From Puccinia triticina (Eukaryota > Basidiomycota > Pucciniomycetes > Pucciniales > Pucciniaceae): a stretch of DNA of 64,000 nt. This document shows, piece by piece, positions 11,641 to 23,877 of the stretch. Made by a program: the position numbers and the translations under genes. Where the stretch lies: the NCBI RefSeq assembly GCF_026914185.1, contig NC_070562.1, positions 496,001-560,000 on the forward strand. Reading direction: 5' to 3'. Below the pieces are notes generated by a model. That model was not told the DNA's origin. It saw only the letters and a program-made list of their open reading frames with translations, and did not search any database. The first letter of the stretch is position 1, and each line of letters begins with the position of its first letter.

Positions 11641-12088
11641 GAGATGTGGATTATGTGGATCCACTCAAATTGAGATGCTTTTTTGCACCCGTGGTGTATC
11701 GGTGATCAAGAGGTGTCAGCTGGCATCCAGTGGGGTGTGTACATAGCCCACGGGATAGCCAGACAGGGTGTGTAGTATGTATACTCTGCTTGACTGGGGT
11801 TCAAGTGTATGTACTCCAGCTCTGCACTCCCCTTTTGGGGAGGAGAAATATCATGAATGGACTGGGGATATGCACTCCAATCTTATGGAGTGAGACTCAC
11901 CGGCACTCATTACATTTGCCAGCCACTGGAATTCTTCATGGTGCACTCGAAAGACTGAGTCCCCAGTTCTGCACTCTAGCCAACTTGGAGTATTCCACTC
12001 TGTACTACAACAATTGTTGAAGTGTACACTCCATACACTCATTTTTGGAGTGCTTTTGGGATTTTTTTGGAGTGCATTTAGGCTGACC
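11641..12088 (+). repeat. Degenerate region ending in a MULE-like terminus
   Basis: Rich in GGAGTG/CACTCC words and ending GGAGTGCATTTAGGCTGACC at about 12070-12088, which matches the outer end of the MULE at 9160-9177 (GGTGCCTTTAGGCTGACCC) in the same orientation. No convincing left partner or target duplication was found, so this is a probable remnant of a related non-autonomous MULE. Confidence 0.4.
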
Positions 12089-12299
12089 AAAAAAAAATGA
12101 AAACATTCATCAGAGCAATCTACAGGGTATGGGTATACACAGAGGTAAAAAATCAGGTCAAAACATTCATATATTTGGTCAACATTGTGGATTGAGTCCA
12201 CCTGATCATGGTTGGGCTTAGTTTCAGTATAGGAATGGTGTATGTTCTACATGTACCTTCCACAATACATCTCATATAATTCCAGTTAGCATCCGGTTA

Positions 12300-12511
12300 G
12301 ATTGCACCTGACATTAACCATTCTTTGAACCAAGATCAGACCAACATCAAACCAACTTCAAACCAGTATCCAACCAGCATCGGACCAAATGTCGGCATGA
12401 ATTTTGCGAAGGCACTTGCAAACAGGTGCTGAGCAAACGTCTGTGGTGAAAGTTTTATGATTTTATGATTTTATGTAATGAAAATTTTATCCTTTCAACT
12501 TTGAACACCTT
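12300..12511 (-). repeat. Terminal segment of a TIR element (AGGGTGTTC family), right-facing copy
   Basis: On the minus strand it reads AGGTGTTCAAAGTTGAAAGG, then ATAAAATCATAAAATC words, then CGTTTGCTCAGCACCTGTTT. This is the same order as at 2267-2460 but inverted. Beyond it lies a run of CCAACATC/CCAGTATC-type short repeats (12330-12385). Confidence 0.5.
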
Positions 12512-13185
12512 TGATGATTGGGAATTCCTTAGCATTGTGCTGTTTATTATCTCTATTTTCATGCGGATGACATATTTCTATTTGTGTGACATCATTGGGG
12601 TTTTTCCAAAATGTTGTAGTTATCTTTCTTTCTTTGTAACTCTTTCTCCTTTCCTTTCTCTCTTTTCCCTATTAGGATATTCTTTGTCAGCATAGTTATA
12701 ACTTAATTACTTATCATCATTCATCCAAGCAACTTGTTCTCAGAAAGCATACAAATAAAATCTTATCATAAGTCATAATAACAAGGTCCAATCTTATCTA
12801 TTACTTAGTATATGGTGAAATATCCTCTTGGATAGATTTCATAGCCACATAGTGAACTAGGTAGTAAGTACCGGTCTGAACACCACAACGGGAAGTTGTC
12901 CACTTTTTGGGTCTATAAATATTATCCACAACTGCAAGGGTCTCAGATGTGACAGGAAGTCATCCACTTATTACCGGTAGTCTCATCTCATTAGGGGGGT
13001 TCACATAAGGCTGATTTCGAAAATCAGCAACCAAAACCAGCAGATGCAGCTTTTGAAAATCGTGAGAAAGCAAAAAGGTTTGGCTGGGCAGCTCCCCTTT
13101 GGAAGCAATCTGCAAGGCATAAACCTTACTCACAGGTGCATGAGCAGACAAAATCAGCATTGCTTTTTTAGCAACGTGAACCCCC
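12512..13185. other. No gene recognised
   Basis: AT-rich sequence. A 76-codon hydrophobic frame (12465-12695) is mostly inside the repeat end and low-complexity DNA, and I do not consider it a gene. Nothing else identified. Confidence 0.3.
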
Positions 13186-13189
13186 CTAT

Positions 13190-13345
13190 TGTTTTCATTA
13201 CTGAAATCAATATCTTTATTACTACAGCATCTTATGATATTATTGCTTCCTCCAATTCTGCAGGGCCTGCAAGTTTAAAATTAGTCTCTTCACCCAAGAT
13301 TTCTGTGATTGCATTAAAGTCTCCTGCCATCCAACGCGCCCAGCC
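13190..13345 (-). pseudogene. Possible LINE endonuclease fragment
   Basis: On the minus strand the translation contains WMAGDFNAITEILGEETNF followed by a short Leu/Ala/Glu stretch and a stop. The GDFNA motif with a preceding hydrophobic residue is characteristic of the AP-endonuclease domain of non-LTR retrotransposons. The piece is only about 50 codons long and no flanking domain was found, so this is a scrap at best. Confidence 0.35.
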
Positions 13346-16300
13346 CTCGCCCGCTCTGGCAATTTGGTGTTAAGTTCGGGGCGAGTCGACACGCCCAGCA
13401 GGGAAAGTTCGGTAGGGCTCTCTCTCCGCCAGAAAGGCATATATATATCTTAAGGCCGAAGTTCATTCCAGACCCGGCTCACGACTTCCGACCCAGGTGA
13501 TGGCACGCGTTCAAAGAGCTGCGACTGCTCCTAATGGGGACCCTCCTCGGCCATTGGCAACCTAGCCTGTCATCTGATGACGGAGCCTGTGGTCAAACGG
13601 GGTCCATCCCTTTGACTGTGATCGTTTGAGAGGGGTCCTCAGCTCGCTTGCTGACCATTTAGGACCAGTCAAAGTCCTGGCGCTGATGTTCTGGGGGGCG
13701 TTTTGTTCGTGGATCCAGCCCAGCTGAGATCTGGACCCGTCGATAGACATCTTCATCGATCACCCTCTGCGGGTAAACAGATAAGACGGATGAGTGACTA
13801 ATTTATCCCGCATAGGGAATAACATTTATGTTTTTTTATGTCTTATTCACCCTTGTTGGCTATAAGCACATTAGCCTTGACAAGTGGGGATCCTCTTACT
13901 ATTCGTTAGAGGATCCCCGAGATTGATATTAACGATTTACCAAGTCCAAGTTATTACGGGTAGGTGTTTCCGGAGATCGGGGCTTCTTAGCGTCATCTAT
14001 CACACTTATTTATGTTCCTCTCTTTGTTTGCTCCTCTCTTCCCAATTTCTCCGGTCCATCTGATTTATTGATTCCTCATAGCGTCAATCCTCGCCTTGAT
14101 AGCAGTCAGTCCACAAGTTACAGTACTCCAACGTTGGTCACTTTAGAGACCGCGCCTGAGACACGGTAAGTGCTTCGCACATAGGCAGTCTACGATTATC
14201 CTTTCGATGGCGACGGCCAACTGCCTCTTGCAAAGATTTGGCATCCTTAAAGATTGACTGTGATTTACTTTTACGTTTGGTTTTCGTTTCTGTTGAGTCT
14301 CAGACAGAAATACAAGTTGAGTAGGGTGACTTGAGCTGGCCTATCGGTCGACGAGGATGGAGATCGTTCTCTTGGGCAACGGGCTTGAGCTGGCCGAGGA
14401 TGAGATGGTTCTGGAGATGAAATGGTCGTGGAGGGTAAGAGATGAGCCGAGCTGGCTTCTATTCCCTCCTCTCCTGAATGTTTAAGGATTGCCACCACGA
14501 TTTCCCCCCCTCGCTCAACCCAGCTTGCATCCATGCATGCATGCAGTTCCAGCTCCTTTCTTTCCGTCTTTTTCTTTTTTCTTGAGCGAATCCATGCATA
14601 CGTCATCGCCATACAAAAACTCTTGCCCCGTAGCTCTGGGGACGGATTTCTTCGTTTGGCAGATTGAGTATCGCCACGGACGCGCCCAGCTCTCCGGCCT
14701 TCATAAACATGGGCGTTCTAGGGTGTTCTACTATCCCGCCAGCTTCCTCTCCATCCCCTTGAGCGGCATATTGACACCACGCCCGCTCTTAACCTGGATG
14801 TGAAGACGTACCCAAGCGCATCTCACGCGATGCGCACCGGGCCATCCACTGATTGGGCTTCATATCCCACTGATGAGGTCCTGTGTACCATCCCGGTGAC
14901 CGAGTCGTATTTGGTTATGCAAATAGTGGGCGTCGAGCAGTCCCGAGTCTCACCCCTCTGGCCCAAGTCAAGTGGATCGCATCGGCCTCGGATCGAGCTC
15001 AGTCGAGTCGCTCGGCCTCGCTCCGACGCTTGGGGGCGAGTGAGTAGCCCGCGATGGGGAAGATTGAAGGGATGACATCATCTGGATTGAGATAATAACG
15101 AGCTACAACATACACACTCTATAAGCTTGTCTCTCTCCGTCCATTCCCTCTTTTGAGACTGCACCATCGGCCAGCAGCGCAAATGGCGCTGGGTCCAGAT
15201 TCACATCGGCGCACAGTGCCGCTCAGCAGCGAAGTCGACAGTAACGTGCGGGGGGGCTGCTTGTATCGATCCCCAGACCAGAGAGAGCCGGGGTAGTGTC
15301 CAGCAGATGAGTTGGCGCTGACGATCAGCGATCAAGTCTGGTCTCCTCTCAGCGGCAACCCATCGACTCGAGAGACACATAAATACATATTTTACTCTCC
15401 TGACTCATGGCTTTCGCCTTCCCCCAACCAGTTCGACTGGCCTCCATCCCATAAGCTGCATATATTTTACAGCCAACCTTCACCCAAATCCCAGTCAGAT
15501 CGTCGCCAGAGTCAGAACCAAGCCGACTCTAAATGGACATCGCTTAGTAGCACCACCTGTTTCGCATCACAACGCCATCGGATTTCGGTAGGCGGTGCAG
15601 ATCCCGCAAGTCTGTCCAGTTGCCGCTAGGACTAATGCTTCCTGGGATGTTTGATCGCACTCGCTCAGGCTGGATGAGGAAAGGGAGCAGTGCCACCATC
15701 CAATACCCATCCTCGAAACAAGAACAGATGGACCAGACTTGAGAGTGAACAACCCGACCGACTCATTGGCCGCAAAATCTTTCCCTCGACAAGACAAGTC
15801 AAAACAAATCAAGCAATCCATTGACTCTTCCATCTCTGTGGTTAGTCCTTGGTGTGGATCGCTTCGCATTCTTATCCTTTTTCTCGACCTCATCCGTGCG
15901 TCTAGATAATATTATGTATCCCTGGGTGGAGTACATACAGGTTGTGCAGCCGATCACAAGACAAGTCGTCAATCGTGCATGTTTCACTACATCCATTTAT
16001 GATCATCACCGTTATCCTCTCTCGACCGTCTGGGATGGCCGGCCATAAAGCCTCACACATCAAAAGGGACACGTATCCCGGCTTCCGCTTCCGGATCCTG
16101 TGTTACATTCCAAGGCTTCTTAGAAACATCTGGCTAGAAAGAAGCAGGAATACAATTCTTCGAACGAGCTGATGATCATAATGGATATCAATTCGTATTA
16201 GTCTCTCTACTCCAATCGGTCCATCCAAGTGCTTCTTGAGCCGCTACCCCGGCCTGCAAGAATTTTTTTTCTCTTCCATCACATCCACTTCCCCCTGTGC

Positions 16301-17471
16301 CTCAGGCCAAGCAAATTTCCCACCACTTGACACTTGGTCCGCCCACAACCCATTTCTCAATTCCATAGTCGAACCCCCAAGTCTCCTTTTCTGTTTATGA
16401 GAGAATCTGTCACGCCCATTTCCCTCTCTTGCGTATATCCATCTATCAATCAGCTTGGGATTGGACTGACATCCTCCAGCCACGACTTTAATTTCTGAAG
16501 GTGAGGACAAACGGCTTGTGTATGTAATTTTAAATATGTCGAACTTCCACGTCTCGCGACACACCAGGTATGCGCTGTCGTTTCGCCCGTGAGCGATGCA
16601 TCCACGCTCTTGTGGGTCCGCTAGCCGGTCCATCCCGTCTCTAGACTCCAATCAAAAACCCCAATATCTACTCAGCCGAGCCGGGATGGTCAGTGAACTT
16701 AGGCGAACTCCTTCCCCCCTGAGAAGCCCACCGGCGGGCGAATAGGCTCATCGGCTACACGCGAGTTGAAGTCATGTCGTGCAAATAATCGGCGCAGGGA
16801 TGTTTTGAGAACGACTCCTTGCGATATCGTGTCCTCTCCTTTCGTGAACCAAAATGCCAGATGCTTACAGAAGAGTGCTAAACTGTGGCTTAACCCGAAA
16901 CCCATGTGGCCATTCAGCAGCCTCTACCCCCAATACATAGCAAATTCTTCATCCCTAAAAAACACCTCCGACTGACTGCTATTTTATGTAGGTAGCGAGG
17001 CTCAAGGTGAACTCGCTACGTAACAAGAATTCTTTTACTAGAAGGAACATCTACAGCATTACATCTCCATAACTATCATGGTGCATCTCGTCAAATCCTC
17101 CAAATTTCACCTAGTTCCGCTGCTTCCTCCAAACCTGCTGTTTCTTCAATCGGTTGGGGGACGAGGCTTGATCTTCAGCTACCGATGATTCAATGCTTAG
17201 TGCCCTATGCTTGTCATCATCCTTCATGAGCTAGTTAACCCATTTTCTCTCCTTCGCCCTTTGCCCCCATCCTGTATGATCCAAATCTCCGGCCTCTTCC
17301 TTTAATTTTCCCTTGGTCTATGTTCTCGCCGTGTTCTAACCCGCTACTTGCATATACAGACGCTGACGAAGGCTGACTTATGTTTCTTTGGTTTGACCTC
17401 CGCGTAAAAAAACTTACAACGACTGGTTCGATTTGGCTACATATTCGACGGGTTCTTCGACTCTTTGACAG
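13346..17471. other. 4.1 kb without a supported gene; includes upstream region of the kinase gene
   Basis: Composition changes here to more GC-balanced, non-repetitive DNA, like the following gene. Open frames of 60-135 codons occur on both strands (for example 14271-14612 minus, 14489-14803 plus, 15312-15629 plus, 16244-16651 minus), but overlapping opposite frames and lack of motifs argue against each. The first exon and promoter of the histidine kinase must lie in the right part of this interval; I could not identify the start codon. Confidence 0.4.
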
Positions 17472-20400
17472 CTTGTCCTCCTCTCATACTCCATCAGCTG
17501 GATAGGCTCATTCACCACCTGCGCAATCATCTCGCACACCAATAGTATTGTTGCCAGTTCTTTCATCAACAGTCGCCAGCGTCACCAGCATAGACATCCC
17601 TCCGCCGGCGCTCGTAGTGCTATTCCCTCCTCGGTTGCCCCTCACTACCACTGGTACCTCTGGACTGCCCTTGCTTCGATTATATACGGCTCGGTGTCTA
17701 TTTGGGCCTTGCACTTCTTGGCAATGTTGGCTCAATCTGTGGAGCCCCCGGGCGCCATCATTTTGAATCCGACGTTGACAATCTTGAGCGCATGTGTTGC
17801 TACCATCTTCACGTTCATTGCGCTGGCTACGAGAGACCGCCCGGGATTGTTGACTGGGTACATGTTTACTTTTCTCCATCGCACTGGCCTTCGTTGGCCA
17901 AAGTTACTTACTACGTCAGGAAGCTCGGCATCTGCTGCAAAGCACAAATCTTCAAAGTCAATTGGTCTGGCCATCAGTGCTAACTCCGACAGTGACCGTC
18001 TCTCATCCGAAGAGCCCTTGCTCGCACTCGAACTTGGCCCAATTAGTCCCACATTCTCTAACTTGTCGAGTTCGCCAAGCCTACAACATCCGAAAAATTC
18101 ACACGGTATCCCGCTCCCTCCCGGCTCCCCAAATCCTGAGCATCCAAGCAAAAAGATTGGCTTGTTTGCTGCAGCGTGGTCTGGCCTACGCCTGTCCGCT
18201 CTTGTTAGGGCTACCGTTTGGGCTACCGCGATTGCGCTGATGCACTATCTTGGGATCAAAGCCATCGACATACCCAATGGTCGCATCGTCCTCTCACCGA
18301 TTCACATCGGCTTTTCGGCTGGCCTTGGCTTGTTGGGCAGTACCCTTGGATGTATCGTCATGGATCTTGAGCTCGACCTCAGTGGCCAGCTCGTCTGCGC
18401 TACCTTGCTGAGCCTTAGTGTTTTCGCATTCCACTACTCGGGGGTAGCAAGCATGCAAATCATCTCTTCGTCCAGGTCTCTCTACGAGCAACGTCACCGG
18501 TCGGGCGTCCTGCCCATGGATATCGCGATTATTATTAGCGTTCTTGCCGTCGCAACTTGTCTGGTCTCCATCGGTCTACTGGTCTACACGGCCTCACTAT
18601 CACGAAACAGGATGGCCGAGCTTGTTAACACCAAGCGCCAATTAGGGCAATTGAGCATTGAAAACGAGACAGTTGCCCGCTTAGCTGAGCTCAAGCAGAA
18701 CTTCATATCTGTTGCGTAAGTCATATATTTCCTTCTTTTTTGTCTGCCACGTTCTCCGCATGTGAACTCACTCATCGCCGTCACTTGTCTCCACAGCTCC
18801 CACGAACTGAGAACGCCTCTTTTTTCTGTGACCGGTTATGCTGAATTGCTGGCACGGACAGACTTGAACAAGGAGCAGGCCAGTAATTTTCAATCTTACC
18901 CGTCTCTCGCCAACCCAGCACATCTTATTTCTGAATTAACCGCTTGCAATATTTCCTTCGCTGGCTAATTTCTTTACCGTTTCCAACGATCAAACTTTTG
19001 GGATCACAGAGATGGTATCTATCCAACATGCAACAAGCCTGTGCGAATATGCAATTGATAATTGCGAATGTCTTGGACTTCTCGTAAGTCCACTATTTCT
19101 TGATAGCAGTTTAAGAGCTGGATCTGACTTCTGGATATGTTTTCAGGAAACTGGAAAGAAACAACAATGAATCGTGCGCGAAGCCGGTCCTGGTGAACAT
19201 CCGCTCGATGCTCGAAGGGATTGCTCAAATGACTGAAGACAGGAGCGACCTGGCCGGAAAGAAGCGGGCGGTGGATCTAATCGTCCAGATTGCTGAGGAC
19301 GTCCCGGAGACTGCTATGCTCGACGAGACGTTCTTCATGCGGATCTGTATGAACCTCTTGAGTAACGCCCTCAAGTTTACCGAACGCGGACTGATCATGA
19401 TCGATGTCGAGCTGAGTGACACAGAAACACTATCACTCAAAGTACAAGATACTGGAATTGGTTGAGTCTCTTTCTTCTCTTGATCTGGGGCGTATTTTGT
19501 TCCGTCCAGTGAATTCTAACGAGATTGGTTGTTTTTCGCACCGTCAGGCATCCCCCCCAATTTCATGAGCTCATTGTTTGAGCCTTATCGTCAAGCAGAT
19601 AGTAGCACTACTCGACCTCATCAGGGTACCGGCTTGGGTAAGTGGTTTATTCTTGACGTGTCTCAGGATTTCAACCTCTAACCTGAACACCGTTCCCGCT
19701 GCTTTGTATGTAGGCTTGAGTATTTGCAAACAACTCGTTGAAGTAAGGGACCAAGCCATTTGTTTCTGCAGACAGTATGCCAACTGATTCCTTGCTTGTT
19801 TTTTCAGCGCCTGAGTGGGACTATCGAAGTTGATTCAGAAGTGGGAAAAGGCACAACGTTCACTGTCAGGTTACCTCTGACACGCACCACAGATCCTCCG
19901 TACACCGCGCCAACCCAGCGACACACGATCTGCCTAGCGTACAATGAGAAAGTCACCGAAGACAGACTGGGCGAAGCTCTTCGTAAGGCTGGTCACCGGA
20001 CTGTTGGAATGCACAGCGAACCTGAGCTCGCCGAAAGCTGGTTGAACAGTGGAGAAGCCGATTTGGTTTTAACGGACGCGGCAAGTTTACAATCGTCGGA
20101 ACTCTTGCAAGCTTCCGTTGATCGCCGCCGTTTTTGCATGGGAAGCTTGTTGGAGTCTGCCGAAGAGTTACAAGATCGTCGTTGGCCAAAATTTGTCCTC
20201 ACGTCTTCGACCAACTTGGGGGAGAAGTTCACACAGCACTGGCTCCTGAATGCTCCGAACATGATCAGAATTCGCCGGCAAGGCATTATCCCGCATCTTA
20301 TCTTCAACCTCCTACAGGATACCGACAAGTATGCGCATGAGATAGACCTTAACGTGGCTGAAGAGCGAAGGTTGCCCGAAAGAGGCGAAGTAGTTCGGGA

Positions 20401-21075
20401 CGAGTCTTATCAAACACGCAACTCCGACTCAATATCCTCCCTCAGCTCTCCAGTCTTTGAGTTTGAAAGGCCTGCCACCCACATCACCGAATCACCCGCG
20501 AGTAGCCCATCGGGCTCGCACGCCGACCAGTTTGAGCCCATCCCGTTACCTCGCTCAGTCGAATCTGTATGCGACGAATCTCAATCACTCTGCGCGGACG
20601 AACCGGAGATCAACAATGGCACTCAACGGAAGATTTTATTGGTGGATGACAACCCAATCAATGTCCAGCTGGGAGCACGCCTTATCGGCTTGCTCGGATA
20701 CGAGGTCGATTCTGCTGCTGATGGCTACGAGGCCGTTACAAAAGCCTGCGGTTCAAACTTCGATCTGATATTAATGGATTGTAAGTACCTCTCTCATCTC
20801 GACTGATGCGCCCGATGCCGACTCCTTTTTTTGGTACATCTGCTGTAGGCCAAATGCCTGGCTTGGATGGGCTGTCAGCTACCCGGAAAATCCGCGAATA
20901 CGAAGCACACTTCCCGAGTCGAGAGTGCAGCCGACCAGTGCCGATCATCGCCCTCACAGCTAACGTGAGCGAATCGGATCAGGCAGATTGTAGGGAGAGT
21001 GGGATGGATGGCTTCTTGCCGAAGCCGCTACAAATCAATGGTCGGTTCTTTAGTCTCTTGGTGCCTGGGTCTTAG
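17472..21075 (+). CDS. MHYT-domain hybrid histidine kinase
   Basis: A membrane-bound hybrid sensor kinase, multi-exon. From an acceptor at 17471 the frame reads [13 protein letters not shown] and then three MHYT-type repeats: [10 protein letters not shown] (17695), [11 protein letters not shown] (18238) and [11 protein letters not shown] (18424). The MHYT module is known as a multi-pass membrane sensor, proposed to bind metal. After an intron (18716-18796) comes the HisKA box SHELRTP, with the phospho-acceptor His codon at 18801-18803, then [13 protein letters not shown] across the intron 19084-19146. The ATPase lobe has the N box ([12 protein letters not shown], 19349), [16 protein letters not shown] and [14 protein letters not shown] over several small introns. 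A degenerate receiver (about 19920-20330) and a true receiver follow: LLVDDNP, Asp codon 20777-20779, ALTAN and PKPLQ. The N-terminal exon is missing and the exon after 18885 is uncertain (possible GC donor). Phosphorelay role is inferred from family. Confidence 0.88.
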
Positions 21076-22083
21076 CCGCTGATAAATTTCTGTTTCTTTA
21101 TCTACCAATAGTCTTGAAGTCTACTTTACATACATTCCTCGGTTGACTGTGCGACGACCCCTCTTATCCGATCTGCAAACAAAATCATATGGGCGAAGAT
21201 GCTCAAATAAAATTGAGACCCCGATTCTCAACGCCCTTCCCACGATCACGTTGATCTTTCTTGCAAATTCTCAAAAATCCCGACTCGATAAATCAATCCG
21301 CTGATAACAAAAACAAAACGATTCATCGCTCTCAATCCCATTTCTTCCATGCCCCCTGTACCTCCGTTCCTTTCTTCCTCCCCTTGATTATTCTATACTG
21401 TAACAATGGTCTATGGTTTGTGTATCACATCAGTGGTTTCTATCTTCTTTTTTCACAATCCCCCAACTTCTTAATTGTTTATCTTCAATGTATACTAACC
21501 AAACCAAAAAAAAGTCTAAGCTTAGCTTTGGGCAAGTCTTTTTGTTATTATTTACTTTTCCCGTCCAAATCTACGCACACATCCAACCAACCTCACTTGA
21601 TTTTATTTGGTTTTGTTAGTCAGTTGTTAGTAGGTGTCTTAATCATAGGTCTATGCTCGATATATTCAGTCTTGTATTATTTTATTTTATTTTATTTTGA
21701 TTAGTTATGTTGATTTGAATACTTGATTGCAATTGAACAATGTCTGTCCATTCTTCAAAGAAACTTGATGAGAGAAAGTCATCTTGAGTTTTTTTGCTTC
21801 CTTAACTGGGGCCTGTAGGGCATGGAAATTGAAATTTGTGGAATTCATATCTCTCAAAATGTTGTAGGACCAAAACCAACCCACGGCAAAACTTTGTCTC
21901 GAGCCTAAAGGTGGAGAATTTCAACAATTGAATCTTCCCCCTTGTGAAATTGTGTAAAGAAGTGATGAACTTTCACAATTGAGCCCCATGGTACAGGCCC
22001 TTGCTTATTGATCGACGATGAAAGAATTATAAATGCTTCAAGCTAGGAAATATCTTCCGCCCTGGAGAATTCCACAGGGTTAA
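21076..22083. other. Intergenic, no gene recognised
   Basis: 3' flank of the kinase gene. A 147-codon frame at 21261-21704 is Phe/Leu/Ser-rich and low-complexity, with no start context or homologue I can name. The sequence is AT-rich with T-runs. Confidence 0.35.
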
Positions 22084-22280
22084 GGGTGTTCAAAGTTGAA
22101 ATCATAAAATTTTCAATGTATAAAATCATAAAATCATAAAACTTTCAAGTGATGATTTCATATGTACCATTCTAGAAATGTTGCTCTAATTTGAGTGCTT
22201 GGGTGCAACATAATTTTTCAGCTTAGAATTTTATGATTTTATGGTGTTATGATTTTATGCAAGTCAACTTTGAACACCCT
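22084..22280. mobile_element. Small MITE with AGGGTGTTCAAAGTTGA ends
   Basis: Ends are inverted copies of AGGGTGTTCAAAGTTGA (22084 and, complementary, ending 22280). The interior is made of ATAAAATCATAAAA words in both orientations plus a CTCTAATTTGAGTGCTTGGG segment also found at 2330-2350. At 197 bp with no coding capacity it is a miniature element; the target duplication is unclear. Confidence 0.65.
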
Positions 22281-22821
22281 AGTTATGCATATTTCATGTG
22301 AACAAAAGGTTGGACATCAGAGCTAGAGAAACGACTGAAACAGCCTCTCAGAGTCCAGGCCCCAGGGGCCCCGCGGGATTTATCGGACGAGCCTCCGGAC
22401 GCGCTTTAAGCCACCCGTGCCCAGGCCCGCCGCCCAAGTAGCAAGGTGAACGATGGCGTTAATCATCCATCGTGGACGCTAGCGGGATAAGTTCCGCAAG
22501 GCCACGTGCCAGCCACCGTATAGGCAGGAGTGGGAACACTATGGAAGGCTGACAAGGTTGGCCTTTACATGGTTTCCAATCGAGCGGAGGAGCCTGACAA
22601 ATCCGGTCGAGCTAAAGCAGAAGAGATCACGAAGCTTGTTGCCCTCGATCAACATGCATCAGATCTGGTGAGGGTTCTCGTGGACAGCAAGCTAAGTATG
22701 CTTTCTCGAGGGCATTGCACAACAAAACGCAGCCTTCTTTCGCCTTCTTTCCGCCAAGCATCCTCAGGCATCCCTCCCGCCCACTTGGAAAAACAAATAT
22801 GGCGCATTGTATGGCGGATAG
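22281..22821. other. Intergenic, GC-rich in part
   Basis: A GC-rich stretch at 22330-22500 is followed by a 120-codon open frame (22530-22892) that overlaps the start of the receiver gene in another frame. No motif recognised. Confidence 0.3.
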
Positions 22822-23491
22822 ATGGTCGCGGAATATTCCTCAAGGTACGGATTTGCCAAGCCTTCAAGAATTCAGCAGCTGGTCCCTTTTGAAGATATTA
22901 TCCCGAGTATCCCTCGTGAATTCGCTTATCTGTGGATCGTGGTCGATATTGTTAGAGTTAATCGGGCTACAAAGCTGAAAAATTTAACTTTCATAATGGG
23001 CGGAAGAGAAGCGCAGAGTAGGAGGATCTTATTGGTCGATGATAACCCAGTCAATGTCCAGGTGGGAACACGTCTTCTCAGTCTGCTCGGATACGAAGTC
23101 GATTCTACTACCAATGGCTCCGAGGCAGTTACCAAGGCCTGTGGCATAACGTTCGATCTGATATTAATGGATTGTAAGCTCGCCCAAAACTCCTCCTGTG
23201 AAGCTAGCCTGGTGCATCGAACGTTCGCTATGTATCCGACATGCTTTCTCGTGATCTGTAGGTCAGATGCCGGGCTTGGATGGCCTATCGGCGACCCAAA
23301 AGATCCGCGAATATGAGGCCCACTTCCCGAGTCGAGAGCGCAACCAGCCAGTCCCAATCATCGCACTGACCACCAACGTGAGCGAATCAAATCAAGCAGA
23401 TTGCAGGCGCAGTGGGATGGATGGCTTCTTGTCCAAGCCTTTGGAGATCACTCGTCGGTCGTCCAGCTTGAATCCTTTGCCTTCAAACTAG
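22822..23491 (+). CDS. Free-standing response-regulator receiver (duplicate of the kinase receiver)
   Basis: Encodes a complete receiver domain: [13 protein letters not shown] with the acidic Asp pair, LILMD with the phospho-acceptor Asp codon at 23170-23172, ALTTN (switch Thr) and SKPLE (Lys). One intron, 23174-23261, splits the Cys codon after LMD, exactly as the intron at 20781-20848 does in the kinase gene. The first 51 receiver residues match the kinase receiver at 39 positions and the next 61 at 52. The open frame extends upstream to an ATG at 22822; the ATG at 22996, just before the domain, is an alternative start. The protein ends about 12 residues after the domain. It is a tandem partial duplication of the kinase's 3' end, and could act as a single-domain phospho-sink or be a relic. 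Confidence 0.7.
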
Positions 23492-23877
23492 CAGTCGTAG
23501 CCCTGATGATGTTTGGTATTTTTTGTTTGTTACTTCATAGGACTGCAAGCAACCCTTCTCACCTTCCTCGGTTGATCCTCCGGCCCAACTCATGCTCTAC
23601 ATGCAAAGAAATGAAAAACATGGAAGGAATCCGTCAAATCCTCAAGGTTCCACATGTTATTAAAATTGAACATTCTGCCGATTGCATTTCTTGAAAAAAA
23701 AAAACATCACACGCTACAAAAATCGGCTTTGAAAGATAAAGAGATTGTAAAAGATACCATTAACTTTGATCCCAAATCATCCATTTCTGTGCGTCATCAT
23801 CAGATGATAACAAAGCAGAATAAACATGAGAGAATGTACATTACTTTTATTATTATTTTAACATGAACAAAAAATGA

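Noticed and set aside
13340..13440. Possible 5S rRNA-like or tRNA-like segment (GC-rich, GTTAAGTTCGGGGCG)
   Set aside because: Does not follow the 5S internal promoter or secondary structure, and no tRNA arms could be formed.
14271..14803. Overlapping 104- and 113-codon frames on opposite strands
   Set aside because: Mutually antisense, Ser/Pro-biased, no motif; neither supported as a gene.
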